From IMG/VR virus record IMGVR_UViG_3300033146_002014, positions 1 to 41,405 of that record: a stretch of 41,405 nucleotides of DNA; one strand, 5' to 3'. Positions 23,438 to 32,662 of this stretch are shown piece by piece. Positions within the stretch are counted from its first letter, which is position 1. Every line of letters begins with the position of its first letter. Made by a program: the position numbers and the translations under genes. Under the pieces are notes generated by a model that saw nothing but the letters and a program-made list of their open reading frames with translations, did not search any database and was not told the DNA's origin. This DNA comes from a virus.

Positions 23438-26400
23438 ATGTTAACAAAACAACAACAATTAGAAGAATATGCTAAATGTATAATTAACCCAGCTTACGCT
23501 ATTGAAAGTTTTTTAGAAACTTTTGATAAAACACAAGAGGGTTTCGTACCATTTAAATTGTTTGAAAAACAATTAGAAATCATTGATGGTTATGAGAATC
23601 ATCGTTTTAATATTGTTGCTAAACCTAGACAAGCTGGTGTTTCGACAACCACAGCGGCTTATGCAGCTGTTAAAGTTGGTTTTGCCGACCCAGATAACCC
23701 AGAAAAAATTCTAATCTTAGCTAATAAGCAAGATATGGCCCAAGAATTTCTTGGGAAGATTAAAGATTTCCTAGCACAACTACCAAGATGGATTTGGGGT
23801 AGTGATTATTATGGTACATCAGAAAAAGAAAAGAAATCAATTTTCATTACCGATTCAAAAAAACACTTAATATTACCAAATAAATCAGAAGTTAAAGCTG
23901 TTGCGACATCTAAAGATGCTCTAAGGGGTTATACCCCAACACATCTAATAATGGATGAGGCGGCATTTATTGACGATGGTGAGATAGTATTTGGTGCGGC
24001 CCTTACATCGTTAGGTTGTTTAGTAAAAGATACATTAATATTAACTAATGATGGTTTAGTAGAATTAGATGAATTGGTCACCGAAAAAGAAAAAATAGGT
24101 TTTACTGATTTAGATACACCACATAAAGTTTGTAATATGGACGGGAATATTGTTGATGCTACCCAAACATTTGTTAGTGAATACGCAACAACCTATCGAA
24201 TTTTAACTAAAACAGGTATAGAATTAGAGGGTAGTTTTAAACACCCATTATTAGTAAACGATGAATGGGTTAAAATGGAAGAATTAAAAGTAGGGGATGA
24301 AATTAAAGTTGGTTATAATCAAAATATATTCGGTAATCACGATATTTTTGAATTCGATTATAAATTACACCCAAATGAATTCGATATTAATATCCCTAGG
24401 GATTTATCACAAAATTTAAATTTCGTCTATTTAATGGGGTTATTTGTTGCTGAGGGCAATTTCCAAAGTCGTGGTATAACAATAACTAATGTTGGTCCCG
24501 ATATTGTTAATTTTTTATTAAATGACGACGCTAATTTAGGTAAAGCTTTCACTAAGGTAGATGATAGACATTATTCATTATCGTCTACTAAATTAATTAG
24601 GTGGATGGATGCATTTGGTTTGAAAAAACATAATGCGAAAAATAAAGAAATCCCATTACCAATTTTGAAAATGTCGAAAGACGTTATTTCAGCTTTTTTA
24701 CAAGGGATGTTCGATGGTGACGGAATGTCAACATATAAAGAGATTAAATATTCCTCAACATCTAAAAAATTAATTAAACGTCTCCAAACTATTTTATTAA
24801 ATTACGGTATTAAATCACATATACATTATGTTGAGGAGGAAACTAGTGAGTCATCTATAATACCTAATAAAAGCCACGTTTGTAAATTATACAATTTATT
24901 TATCTATTCTAACCACGCGTTAAATTTTTATGATAACATAGGTTTTAGATTAAAACGAAAACAAGTTAACCGCAATAAGTTAATAAATAAAAAAGTTAAT
25001 TCAAGGTTCGTTGAAGTGACGCAACAAAGTATTTTAAAGATACTTAAAAAATATCATATCCCTAAATATAAAGTTAGGTTTTTAGATAGATTTTTTAATA
25101 GTAAGTATGCACGATTATCATATGACAGTTTGGGTAAATTAATTGATTACATTAAACACTATTATAATACGATTGACGGTGATTTAGATGAATTATTAAC
25201 CCAAAAATATTATAATGAAAATTATTTTTATGATGAAATAGTTGATATAATCGTTTCAAAAGATTATACTTACGATTTACACGTACCAGAAACACATTCA
25301 TTTATTAGTAATAGCGTTATTAGTCACAATACTGGTGGTCACGCAACACTGATTAGTTGTGTTGTTGACGATACTTTCGTTTTTACCGACAAAGGGATAA
25401 GGCAAATTAAAGATTTTATTCCAACACAAAACAACGGACCACATTTAATTGAAGAGTACCATGTTTTAGGTAAAAATAAATTACGAAGTGGTAATATATT
25501 CCATAATAATGGATTAGTTAATACTATAAAAATAAAAACCGTTAATAGTGAATTAGAAGGTAGTTACCCACATAAATTATACGCTTATTCAAACGGTAAA
25601 TATGGTTGGGTTAAAATGGAAGATTTAAAAGTTGGGGATTATGTTGCTCATCAATATGGTATGGGTATTTGGGGTAATGACGATAAGGTTAATTTTAAAT
25701 ACGAACCATCAACGAAAGAAAAAAACAGCCTTGGTGAAATAAATGAAATTACTAACGAAATGGCTTATTTTTTGGGGTTATATCTAGCAGAGGGTTCAGT
25801 TTACAAATCAATTAATAACGATGGTGACCATATTGGGACATCGATAACGTTAACGTGCTATGATGATATGACACCTGTATTTAATGGTATTGGTTTGCAA
25901 GTACAGTCATATGATAATTTACACTATACTGTTGGTTCTAAAGAGTTGGGTGCTTTTATGGAGTATTTAGGGTTTAATTTATCATTACACGCCAATGATA
26001 AAGTGATACCGAATAAATTATTAAGTCTATCAAAAGAAAAAACCAAATATTTGTTACGCGGTATATTCGATGGTGATGGTTTTAGTAGAAAAGATAAGGG
26101 TTATATTGGTATTGGATTGAGTTCCGAAAAATTAATCAAACAAATAAGGGTATTATTGAATAATTTTGGTATATTAACTGACTACTTCGTTGTGAACACA
26201 AAACCAACAAAATTAGTTAAAAGTTATTCAATGAATTATCGAATACAAACCAATGCAGTTTCAGCTAAAATATTCTACAAAGAAATTGGGTTTGGGTTTG
26301 AGAGGAAGCAAGTGAATGAACATGTCTTAAATGATAAAAAAATTGATTATTCCGACCCAAGAGATATTATACCTAATTCTAAAGAGTTAGTTAAAGAAAT

Positions 26401-27868
26401 TTATAGAGAATATAATGGGACTCAGAAACATCTAAAAGACATGGGGGTTTACATTCTACCAAATGGTAGTGGTAATAAAAGTAGGATGGGGCTTCTTAAA
26501 TTAATTGATTATGTTAAAGACGATTTAAGTGACGAGTTATTATCTAAATTAAATAAACACATTTCATATAATTTAAAATGGTGTAAAATAAAAGAAATAT
26601 CATACCACGAAAACTATACATATGATTTTTCACTACCAAATGATAATAATGATTTTTGGGCCCATTCAGTTATTTACAACGGTATTTTAGGTCATCAAAC
26701 GCCAAATGGTTATGATAAATTATATTATAAAACGTATGATGGTGCTCAAACTGGTGATAACGATTTTAATATTATTGAGATGCGTTGGTATCAAGACCCT
26801 CGTTATAATAAAGGTTTAATTTGGACTAAGGGTGATGAAACTATTACTGAAACTATATTCACAGTAGAATGGTTAGAAAAACGTAGACAAGATGGGTGGA
26901 AACCATCATCATCGTGGTATGAAGCGATGTGCCGTGGTATGAATAATGATAAACGAATGATTGCTCAAGAATTAGATGTTTCATTTGTTGGTTCTGGGGG
27001 TAATGTTATAGACGACGAATATATTATGTATCACGAAGAAAACTATGTTCAAGAACCAGAATGGATAAGTGGTAAAGATAATGAATTTTGGATATGGAAA
27101 AAGCCGATTGAGGGACATCAATATCTTTTAAGTTCTGATGTTAGTCGTGGTGATGGTGAGGATTCATCAACATTTACTATCATTGATTTCACTACAATGG
27201 AACAAGTAATGGAATATAAAGGTAAAATTCAACCAGATTTATTAGCACCATTGATTGATGAATATGCATCATTATACAACGCATATACCGTGGTTGATAT
27301 TACTGGTGGATTAGGGGTTGCAACTGTATTAAAACTATTGGAAATCGGTTTCAAGAATCTACATTATGATGACCCACGAAATAAAATATTATCTAGTAGA
27401 GCTGATTTACAAAAATTTGCCAAAGATAATGGTCGAAAAATCCCAGGATTAAATGTTAACTCAATACGATTACCAATGATTGCACTATTCGAACAATCAA
27501 TAAGAGAAAATTTAATTAAAGTTAGGTCTAAAAGATTAATATCTGAAATGAGAACATTTGTTTATCGTAGTGGTAGACCAGACCATATGGTTGGTTATCA
27601 TGATGATTTATTAATGGCAATGGCTATGGGTTTATGGGTTTTAGAACACGCATTTAAAAATTTAGAAAAATTAGAGAAACAAACAAAAGCGATGTTGAAC
27701 AGTTGGACTATGACTGGTGGAAATGTTGTTGAGGATAAAACTGAAGCCGTTTTTGTATCTAAAGATAAAAAAGTAATAAGGAGCAAACCTAAATTTCACC
27801 CAACCGTTTCTAAAAATATGCAAGACCCACGTGGGGAGTATTTATGGTTGTTTAGTGGAATGAGATAA
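23438..27868 (+). CDS. terL: Terminase large subunit (gp17-like) with two inteins
   Basis: A 1476-residue precursor. Residues 194-631 and 641-1087 are inteins, leaving a mature protein of 591 residues, close to T4 gp17 (610). It packages DNA into proheads by ATP hydrolysis and cuts the concatemer. The ATPase part has deviant Walker A KPRQAGVSTT (62-71), Walker B LIMDEAAF (D173, E174) and coupling motif LIS-TPNG, which is split by intein 2. The RNase H-like nuclease part has SSDVSRGDGEDSS, YTVVDITGG and GYHDDLLMAM, supplying the metal-binding acids. Both inteins have N-terminal Cys and Thr as the next extein residue. A late-type motif precedes it. The nine residues TGGHATLIS between the inteins belong to the enzyme. 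Confidence 0.93.
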   Translation: MLTKQQQLEEYAKCIINPAYAIESFLETFDKTQEGFVPFKLFEKQLEIIDGYENHRFNIVAKPRQAGVSTTTAAYAAVKVGFADPDNPEKILILANKQDMAQEFLGKIKDFLAQLPRWIWGSDYYGTSEKEKKSIFITDSKKHLILPNKSEVKAVATSKDALRGYTPTHLIMDEAAFIDDGEIVFGAALTSLGCLVKDTLILTNDGLVELDELVTEKEKIGFTDLDTPHKVCNMDGNIVDATQTFVSEYATTYRILTKTGIELEGSFKHPLLVNDEWVKMEELKVGDEIKVGYNQNIFGNHDIFEFDYKLHPNEFDINIPRDLSQNLNFVYLMGLFVAEGNFQSRGITITNVGPDIVNFLLNDDANLGKAFTKVDDRHYSLSSTKLIRWMDAFGLKKHNAKNKEIPLPILKMSKDVISAFLQGMFDGDGMSTYKEIKYSSTSKKLIKRLQTILLNYGIKSHIHYVEEETSESSIIPNKSHVCKLYNLFIYSNHALNFYDNIGFRLKRKQVNRNKLINKKVNSRFVEVTQQSILKILKKYHIPKYKVRFLDRFFNSKYARLSYDSLGKLIDYIKHYYNTIDGDLDELLTQKYYNENYFYDEIVDIIVSKDYTYDLHVPETHSFISNSVISHNTGGHATLISCVVDDTFVFTDKGIRQIKDFIPTQNNGPHLIEEYHVLGKNKLRSGNIFHNNGLVNTIKIKTVNSELEGSYPHKLYAYSNGKYGWVKMEDLKVGDYVAHQYGMGIWGNDDKVNFKYEPSTKEKNSLGEINEITNEMAYFLGLYLAEGSVYKSINNDGDHIGTSITLTCYDDMTPVFNGIGLQVQSYDNLHYTVGSKELGAFMEYLGFNLSLHANDKVIPNKLLSLSKEKTKYLLRGIFDGDGFSRKDKGYIGIGLSSEKLIKQIRVLLNNFGILTDYFVVNTKPTKLVKSYSMNYRIQTNAVSAKIFYKEIGFGFERKQVNEHVLNDKKIDYSDPRDIIPNSKELVKEIYREYNGTQKHLKDMGVYILPNGSGNKSRMGLLKLIDYVKDDLSDELLSKLNKHISYNLKWCKIKEISYHENYTYDFSLPNDNNDFWAHSVIYNGILGHQTPNGYDKLYYKTYDGAQTGDNDFNIIEMRWYQDPRYNKGLIWTKGDETITETIFTVEWLEKRRQDGWKPSSSWYEAMCRGMNNDKRMIAQELDVSFVGSGGNVIDDEYIMYHEENYVQEPEWISGKDNEFWIWKKPIEGHQYLLSSDVSRGDGEDSSTFTIIDFTTMEQVMEYKGKIQPDLLAPLIDEYASLYNAYTVVDITGGLGVATVLKLLEIGFKNLHYDDPRNKILSSRADLQKFAKDNGRKIPGLNVNSIRLPMIALFEQSIRENLIKVRSKRLISEMRTFVYRSGRPDHMVGYHDDLLMAMAMGLWVLEHAFKNLEKLEKQTKAMLNSWTMTGGNVVEDKTEAVFVSKDKKVIRSKPKFHPTVSKNMQDPRGEYLWLFSGMR
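24017..25330 (+). mobile_element. TerL intein 1 (LAGLIDADG type)
   Basis: 438 residues. It starts at Cys in SLG/CLVKDT, has the block B His in GSFKHPLLV, two endonuclease motifs (LMGLFVAEG and LQGMFDGDG) and ends SHN before Thr. All expected splicing residues are present. It is inserted just after the Walker B region. Its domains resemble those of intein 2 (RLKRKQVNRNK against GFERKQVNEHV). Confidence 0.93.
25358..26698 (+). mobile_element. TerL intein 2, C-terminal Gln
   Basis: 447 residues, in the coupling motif between LIS and TPNG. It starts CVVDDTFVF, with block B His in EGSYPHKLY and endonuclease motifs FLGLYLAEG and LRGIFDGDG. It ends GHQ before Thr: the usual terminal Asn is Gln. A few natural inteins with terminal Gln are known to splice. 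It is a likely sister of intein 1. Confidence 0.92.
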
Positions 27869-27882
27869 TATTTATAAATAAA
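27866..27882 (+). promoter_or_regulatory. Late-type AT motif
   Basis: ATAATATTTATAAATAA region just after the terminase stop, 8 bases before the next ATG. It contains TATAAATA. Confidence 0.5.
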
Positions 27883-27889
27883 GATTAAT

Positions 27890-28135
27890 ATGAGTTTAAA
27901 AGGAAAACAGAAAATATTTTATAGAACACCAGATGTTGGGTCACAATATAAATGGTCACCAGACACTTTTAATAAAAAAATAAACCTTAAAAAAATTAGG
28001 GTTAAAACGAGAAAAGATTGTACTGCTTTACCAAACACTCAAGGTGAAGATTTTAATACTGGTTATGTTTATAAATTAGTTGCTGGTGGTGATGAACATA
28101 GATATGCGTATGTTGCATGTGATTATGTGGAATAA
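27890..28135 (+). CDS. Small hypothetical protein between terminase and portal
   Basis: An 81-residue basic protein with a beta-rich C-terminus (YVYKLVAGGDEHRYAYVACDYVE). I do not recognise it. In T4 the interval between genes 17 and 20 holds tail sheath and tube genes; here only this small gene is present, so the tail genes must lie elsewhere. A late-type motif precedes it. Confidence 0.6.
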   Translation: MSLKGKQKIFYRTPDVGSQYKWSPDTFNKKINLKKIRVKTRKDCTALPNTQGEDFNTGYVYKLVAGGDEHRYAYVACDYVE

Positions 28136-28178
28136 CTATTGATTTATTCAAATAATTTACTATTTTAAAAATAAAAAA

Positions 28179-31100
28179 ATGGGAACTGATAAAAATAATG
28201 GTAAACAATTAACCGTCTTCCAAAGAATGAATAAAGTTTTTGGTCCAGAAGGTGTTAAAGTACCTCAAAATAAAACTAATCGTTATTCTTTAGGTAATAA
28301 AGAAATTCTTAGGACACAATCTAAGAGTGAATTAGAAAAAACAAAATTACAAGCACAACAAAATTTACATCTTAGTCAAACTTGGCGAAAAGTAGATGGT
28401 GAAATGTATCAACAATCGATACATTATGAAACAACTAGGATTGGTTCTTATACTGATTTTGAATCAATGGAATTTTTCCCAGAGATAGCAGCCGCATTAG
28501 ATATTATGATGGAAGAATCGACTACACCTAATGATAAAGGTGTTATTGTTAATATTCATTCATCATCTAAAAGGGTTAAACAAATATTAGAAGATTTATT
28601 TTTCCATAGATTAGAATTACATACTAATTTACCAGCATGGGCTAGGAATGTGTGCAAATATGGGGATAATTTTGTATTTTTAAATATTGATGATAAAGCT
28701 GGTATTATTGGTTGTAGACAAATGCCTAATTTTGAAATGGAAAGGCGAGATGGTGATTTACATAGTGAACTGTTATCTAAGAATAATATTGATAGTAGTG
28801 GGTCTGAATACGATAATAGAATTAAATTTAATTGGAAAACTAAGGATATAGAATTTAATTCATGGCAAATTGCGCATTTTAGATTATTAGGTGACGATAG
28901 AAAATTACCATATGGTACTTGTTTAAAAGGTGATACTAGAATTAATATCGATAATGGTGTTAAATTCATTTCTGATATAACCAAAGGTGATATGGTTTAT
29001 AGTTTTAATACTAAAACACAAGAAAAAGAATTATCACCAGTTTTAGATACGGTTAATTCTGGGAAAAAAGAATGTTTTAAAATTAGTACTAGACATAATT
29101 TTATTGATGTTACAAAAGAACATAAAGTAATGGTGTTAAACGATGACCACGAATTTATTTATAAAAATGTGGTGGATTTGAAATTGGGTGATTTATTAAT
29201 AATAAATAAAAATGAACACACAAATAAGTTAATACCGATTGATAAATCAAAACCTATTGAAAATAAAAATGGTTGGTTTAATCAAATTGATTTAATACCA
29301 TCGTTCGTTGACGAAGAATTTGCACAATTATTTGGGTTTCTAATTGGTGATGGATGGATTAATCATACAGTAAATACCGTTTCATTCGCGTTAGGTGTTG
29401 ACGAAGAGGTGAACGAATATTATATTGATTTATTAAGGCGTTATTCTGGTGGAAACCCTAGAGTTGATAATAACGGTAAACAAGTTGTTTTATCATCTAA
29501 GTTATTAACAACCATTTTAAAAAGAATGGGTTTTGGTGGTAAATCTTATGAGAAACGATTACCAGAATGGATTTTTAATACAACACCAGAAATCCAAAAA
29601 TCATTATTAGCTGGTTTAATGGATGCCGATGGTTGGTTTACTAAAGATGAATGGACAGTTGGGTTCCATATTGAATTAAACAATAATCAATTGGTTAAAG
29701 ATTTAAAAATATTATTACAGCGAATTGGTTATAAATCTGGGTCTATTAGAAGTCGACTACGTAATAAACCAATCATTGAAGGTAGGGAAATTAAAACAAT
29801 TAGAAAAAGTTATATGATAACCTTCTTTGATTCGTATCTGAAACAAATGATAAAATATGATAATAAGAATAGGTTAACTGATGACTATATATTAGAACCA
29901 ATTAATAAAATAGAATCAATTGGGTTACATGAAACTTATGATATCTACGTTGAAAATGAGAATCATAATTTCTATGCAAACAACATTATTGTTCACAATT
30001 CCTTTTTAGAAAAGGCTAGACGTATTTGGAAACAATTATTATTATCCGAAGATGCTATGCTAGTGTACCGTGTAACAAGGGCCCCAGAACGTAGAATATA
30101 TAAAGTTTATGTTGGAAATATAGATGATGCCGATGTTGAGGCTTATGTAAACAACATTGCTGATAGATTTAAACGAGCTCCAGTAATAGACCCACAAACT
30201 GGTCAAATTGATTTAAGATTCAATCAAATGGGTCAAGACCAAGATATTTTCGTCCCAGTTAGAGATGAGAATGCACAAACACCTATCGATACTTTACCTG
30301 GTGCAGCTAATCTTGACGCTATCGCAGATATAGAATATTTACAAAATAAGTTATTCACAGCTTTACGCATACCAAAACCATTTTTAGGTTTTGATAGTGC
30401 AATTGGTGATGGTAAAAATTTAGCTATTCAAGATATTAGATTTTCTAGGACTATTAATCGTATTCAACAAGCGCTTATAATGGAGTTAAATAAAATCGCC
30501 ATTATACATTTATATTTATTGGGTTTAGAAGATGATTTAGATAACTTCACATTGACATTAAATAACCCATCAACACAAGCCGAAATGTTGAAAGTTGAAC
30601 ATCTGCAAACTAAGATTAATTTATATACATCAGCGGTTGTTGATTCTGGTAATGGTTTCGCACCAATGTCTATGACAAGAGCTAAACGTGAAATATTACA
30701 TATGTCTGATGATGAAATTAAACAAGATTTATTAGAACAACGTATAGAGAAAGCTGCTGCGGCTGAATTAGCTAAAACTGCTGCAATTATTAAACATACT
30801 GGTTTCTTTGATAAAGTTGATAATATTTATGCTGACCCAGAAGCTTTAGCTAAAGCCGATGAATTAGGTGATGAAGAAAATGGTGGTGAAGGTGATGAAG
30901 ATTTAGGAATGGGTGGTGGCTCATTCGGTGGTGGTGGTGACCTAGATTTTGGCGACGAAGGTGATGAAGAAAATATCGATATTGAAGATGCTGCTAATGA
31001 TTTAGCTGATACCGAAGGTACTGAAAATAACGATGAGGATTTAGGTGATTTTGGTGAATCATTAAAGAAAACAAATAAGTTATTAAATGAAGCTAAACAT

Positions 31101-31286
31101 AAGTATAATGTTAAATTAAATCAACGTATCATTAAGCATCGCAATAATTATTTTGATAAACTAATTAAAACCGTTAACCCTAATTCTAATGTCATTGAAG
31201 AATCAATGAAATTATCTGATAAAGGTATGAAATTTAATGATGATATTAATGATATGATTTCTAGGATTGATAAAAAACTTGGCTAA
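28179..31286 (+). CDS. Portal protein (gp20-like) with one intein
   Basis: A 1035-residue precursor; removing the intein (residues 248-607) leaves 675 residues. The portal forms the dodecameric vertex through which DNA enters. The exteins contain EFFPEIAAALDIMMEESTTP, the joined PYGT-SFLEKARRIWKQL, EDAMLVYRVTRAPERRIYKV and FLGFDSAIGDGKNLAIQDI, which follow gp20 of T4-like phages. It is about 150 residues longer than T4 gp20 (524), because of an Asp/Glu/Gly-rich region with GMGGGSFGGGGD near the C-terminus and a helical tail. The start is an ATG after an A-rich leader without a Shine-Dalgarno sequence. Confidence 0.92.
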   Translation: MGTDKNNGKQLTVFQRMNKVFGPEGVKVPQNKTNRYSLGNKEILRTQSKSELEKTKLQAQQNLHLSQTWRKVDGEMYQQSIHYETTRIGSYTDFESMEFFPEIAAALDIMMEESTTPNDKGVIVNIHSSSKRVKQILEDLFFHRLELHTNLPAWARNVCKYGDNFVFLNIDDKAGIIGCRQMPNFEMERRDGDLHSELLSKNNIDSSGSEYDNRIKFNWKTKDIEFNSWQIAHFRLLGDDRKLPYGTCLKGDTRINIDNGVKFISDITKGDMVYSFNTKTQEKELSPVLDTVNSGKKECFKISTRHNFIDVTKEHKVMVLNDDHEFIYKNVVDLKLGDLLIINKNEHTNKLIPIDKSKPIENKNGWFNQIDLIPSFVDEEFAQLFGFLIGDGWINHTVNTVSFALGVDEEVNEYYIDLLRRYSGGNPRVDNNGKQVVLSSKLLTTILKRMGFGGKSYEKRLPEWIFNTTPEIQKSLLAGLMDADGWFTKDEWTVGFHIELNNNQLVKDLKILLQRIGYKSGSIRSRLRNKPIIEGREIKTIRKSYMITFFDSYLKQMIKYDNKNRLTDDYILEPINKIESIGLHETYDIYVENENHNFYANNIIVHNSFLEKARRIWKQLLLSEDAMLVYRVTRAPERRIYKVYVGNIDDADVEAYVNNIADRFKRAPVIDPQTGQIDLRFNQMGQDQDIFVPVRDENAQTPIDTLPGAANLDAIADIEYLQNKLFTALRIPKPFLGFDSAIGDGKNLAIQDIRFSRTINRIQQALIMELNKIAIIHLYLLGLEDDLDNFTLTLNNPSTQAEMLKVEHLQTKINLYTSAVVDSGNGFAPMSMTRAKREILHMSDDEIKQDLLEQRIEKAAAAELAKTAAIIKHTGFFDKVDNIYADPEALAKADELGDEENGGEGDEDLGMGGGSFGGGGDLDFGDEGDEENIDIEDAANDLADTEGTENNDEDLGDFGESLKKTNKLLNEAKHKYNVKLNQRIIKHRNNYFDKLIKTVNPNSNVIEESMKLSDKGMKFNDDINDMISRIDKKLG
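28920..29999 (+). mobile_element. Portal intein (LAGLIDADG type)
   Basis: 360 residues, from Cys in YGT/CLKGDT to VHN before Ser. Block B is VTKEHKVMVL; endonuclease motifs are LFGFLIGDG and LAGLMDADG. All splicing residues are canonical. Confidence 0.95.
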
Positions 31287-31309
31287 TAGATTCTTTTAGG
31301 GTTTATTGA

Positions 31310-31325
31310 CTATTTATTATAAAAA
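31310..31325 (+). promoter_or_regulatory. Late-type AT motif
   Basis: CTATTTATTATAAAAA, 8 bases before the ATG at 31334. Confidence 0.55.
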
Positions 31326-31333
31326 GAATTAAT

Positions 31334-32107
31334 ATGAAAAATTTTGGTGAGATAAAAAATAAATTTTCTGAAGTATTCGTAGAAGCTATATTACGAAAAG
31401 ATAAAGATTTAAAGAAAATCGTAAACAAATATCTTAAATTGGTAAAAGAAAATGAAGCTATTAGATTACAAACAATGGTTTATACTAATTTAGAGAGTAT
31501 TTCATCTGATGATGAAAAATATATCGATGAATATATCACTGAAAATGTAAATATATTACGAAGTTTAGAAAAATCAACTATTAAAGAAGCTAATAAAAGT
31601 TTAGAAAAATTATTTGAGAATGATTTGGTTAAGAAAGTTAAAATTGAGTACTCTGATGATTTAAAAAAATTACATGAAAGTATTAATAATTTAGTTAATG
31701 GAATTTATGACGTTGATATGATTATTGAATCTAGAAATAATATTAATAAATTAGTTTTAAACCGAGAACCAAAATCAGATATTAGTGAGAACTTAATACC
31801 AACTAAAATTTTAACTAATATTACAATTAAAAAATTCAATCAAAAGTATGAATCATTAGATGAGAATGATAAACGAGTAATTAAAATATTAACCAATTCA
31901 ACAACTGATGAAAAAGAGGGTTTAATGAATGACTTAACAACAGAATGTATGTCTTTAGTTAATGATAAATTAACGAAGTCAGATATTGAGGTAAAAGAAA
32001 AATTATTGGCTGTCAAAGAACGTTTATTAAATAGTAAATTTGTGGTTGAAACATTTAATACGGATATAATGAAATTAGTTGAATTGAAGAATACTTTAAC
32101 TGATTAA
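31334..32107 (+). CDS. Helical protein, probable prohead core or assembly factor
   Basis: A 257-residue, almost wholly helical and charged protein (Lys, Glu, Asn rich) with likely coiled coils. I do not recognise it by sequence. It lies between portal and prohead protease, where T4 has the small core genes 67 and 68, so a prohead-core role is suggested by position. It is preceded by a strong late-type motif and followed by a terminator-like hairpin. Confidence 0.6.
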   Translation: MKNFGEIKNKFSEVFVEAILRKDKDLKKIVNKYLKLVKENEAIRLQTMVYTNLESISSDDEKYIDEYITENVNILRSLEKSTIKEANKSLEKLFENDLVKKVKIEYSDDLKKLHESINNLVNGIYDVDMIIESRNNINKLVLNREPKSDISENLIPTKILTNITIKKFNQKYESLDENDKRVIKILTNSTTDEKEGLMNDLTTECMSLVNDKLTKSDIEVKEKLLAVKERLLNSKFVVETFNTDIMKLVELKNTLTD

Positions 32108-32131
32108 AATACATTTAGAACCTTGACAAAT

Positions 32132-32172
32132 AACCGAATTTTGTTTATATTATAACAAATTCGGTTTTTTTT
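32132..32172 (+). terminator. Terminator-like hairpin abutting a start codon
   Basis: A stem of 13 pairs with one bulged T (32132-32145 with 32154-32166, loop of eight), then a run of eight T. The ATG of the next gene follows with no gap. It may stop transcription from the upstream gene or act as an attenuator for the downstream one. Confidence 0.75.
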
Positions 32173-32610
32173 ATGAAAAGAGGTAAAGATATAAAATTAG
32201 AAAAATATCATAATTACAGAGTTAATTATGGTACTATGAATACAAGTAATAATAAATCAATATATATCGATATTAATGCTTGGTGTGAAGTGTTATTAAA
32301 AGATGAGTTAGATTATACTAAAGTAATTAAAGGTATTAGAAAAAAAATTAAAAATTATTTATTTAACTTGGAAACAACACTATTCAATAAAAATAATGTT
32401 ATAATTGATTTTGATATGCGTGAATCTGGAATTAGGTTTGGTAAAAGTAGTTATATGGGTTGTGAAATATCATTATTTCAAACTGAGATGTTATCTTTGA
32501 ACGATAATCGATTAATTTCAGAAATAGAGTTTATAATTGATGAATTGATTAACGATGTTTTCGAAAAGAATGAACATTTTAAATTCACAGTAAATAAAGG
32601 TAAAAGGTAG
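32173..32610 (+). CDS. Hypothetical protein
   Basis: A 145-residue protein of mixed alpha/beta character (SIYIDINAWCEVLL, then VIIDFDMRESGIRFG). I do not recognise it. The ATG sits directly after a terminator T tract. A TTGACA at 32123-32128 and TATATT at 32147-32152, 18 bases apart, could make a sigma70-like promoter overlapping the hairpin. It is closed by its own terminator, so it looks like an independently regulated insert in the head operon. An ATG at 32236 is an alternative start. Confidence 0.55.
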   Translation: MKRGKDIKLEKYHNYRVNYGTMNTSNNKSIYIDINAWCEVLLKDELDYTKVIKGIRKKIKNYLFNLETTLFNKNNVIIDFDMRESGIRFGKSSYMGCEISLFQTEMLSLNDNRLISEIEFIIDELINDVFEKNEHFKFTVNKGKR

Positions 32611-32632
32611 GTTAATGACTTACCTTTTATTT
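32602..32632 (+). terminator. Hairpin terminator
   Basis: Eleven-pair stem (32602-32612 with 32618-32628, one G-U pair) overlapping the stop codon, followed by ATTTT. Confidence 0.65.
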
Positions 32633-32639
32633 TAACAAC

Positions 32640-32654
32640 ATATTTATTATAAAA
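32640..32654 (+). promoter_or_regulatory. Late-type AT motif
   Basis: ATATTTATTATAAAA, 8 bases before the protease ATG. Confidence 0.6.
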
Positions 32655-32662
32655 TAGATGAT

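Noticed and set aside
23438-27868. Reading the long terminase frame as a fusion protein
   Set aside because: The inserted parts have complete intein blocks and their removal restores the family's normal length and motifs.
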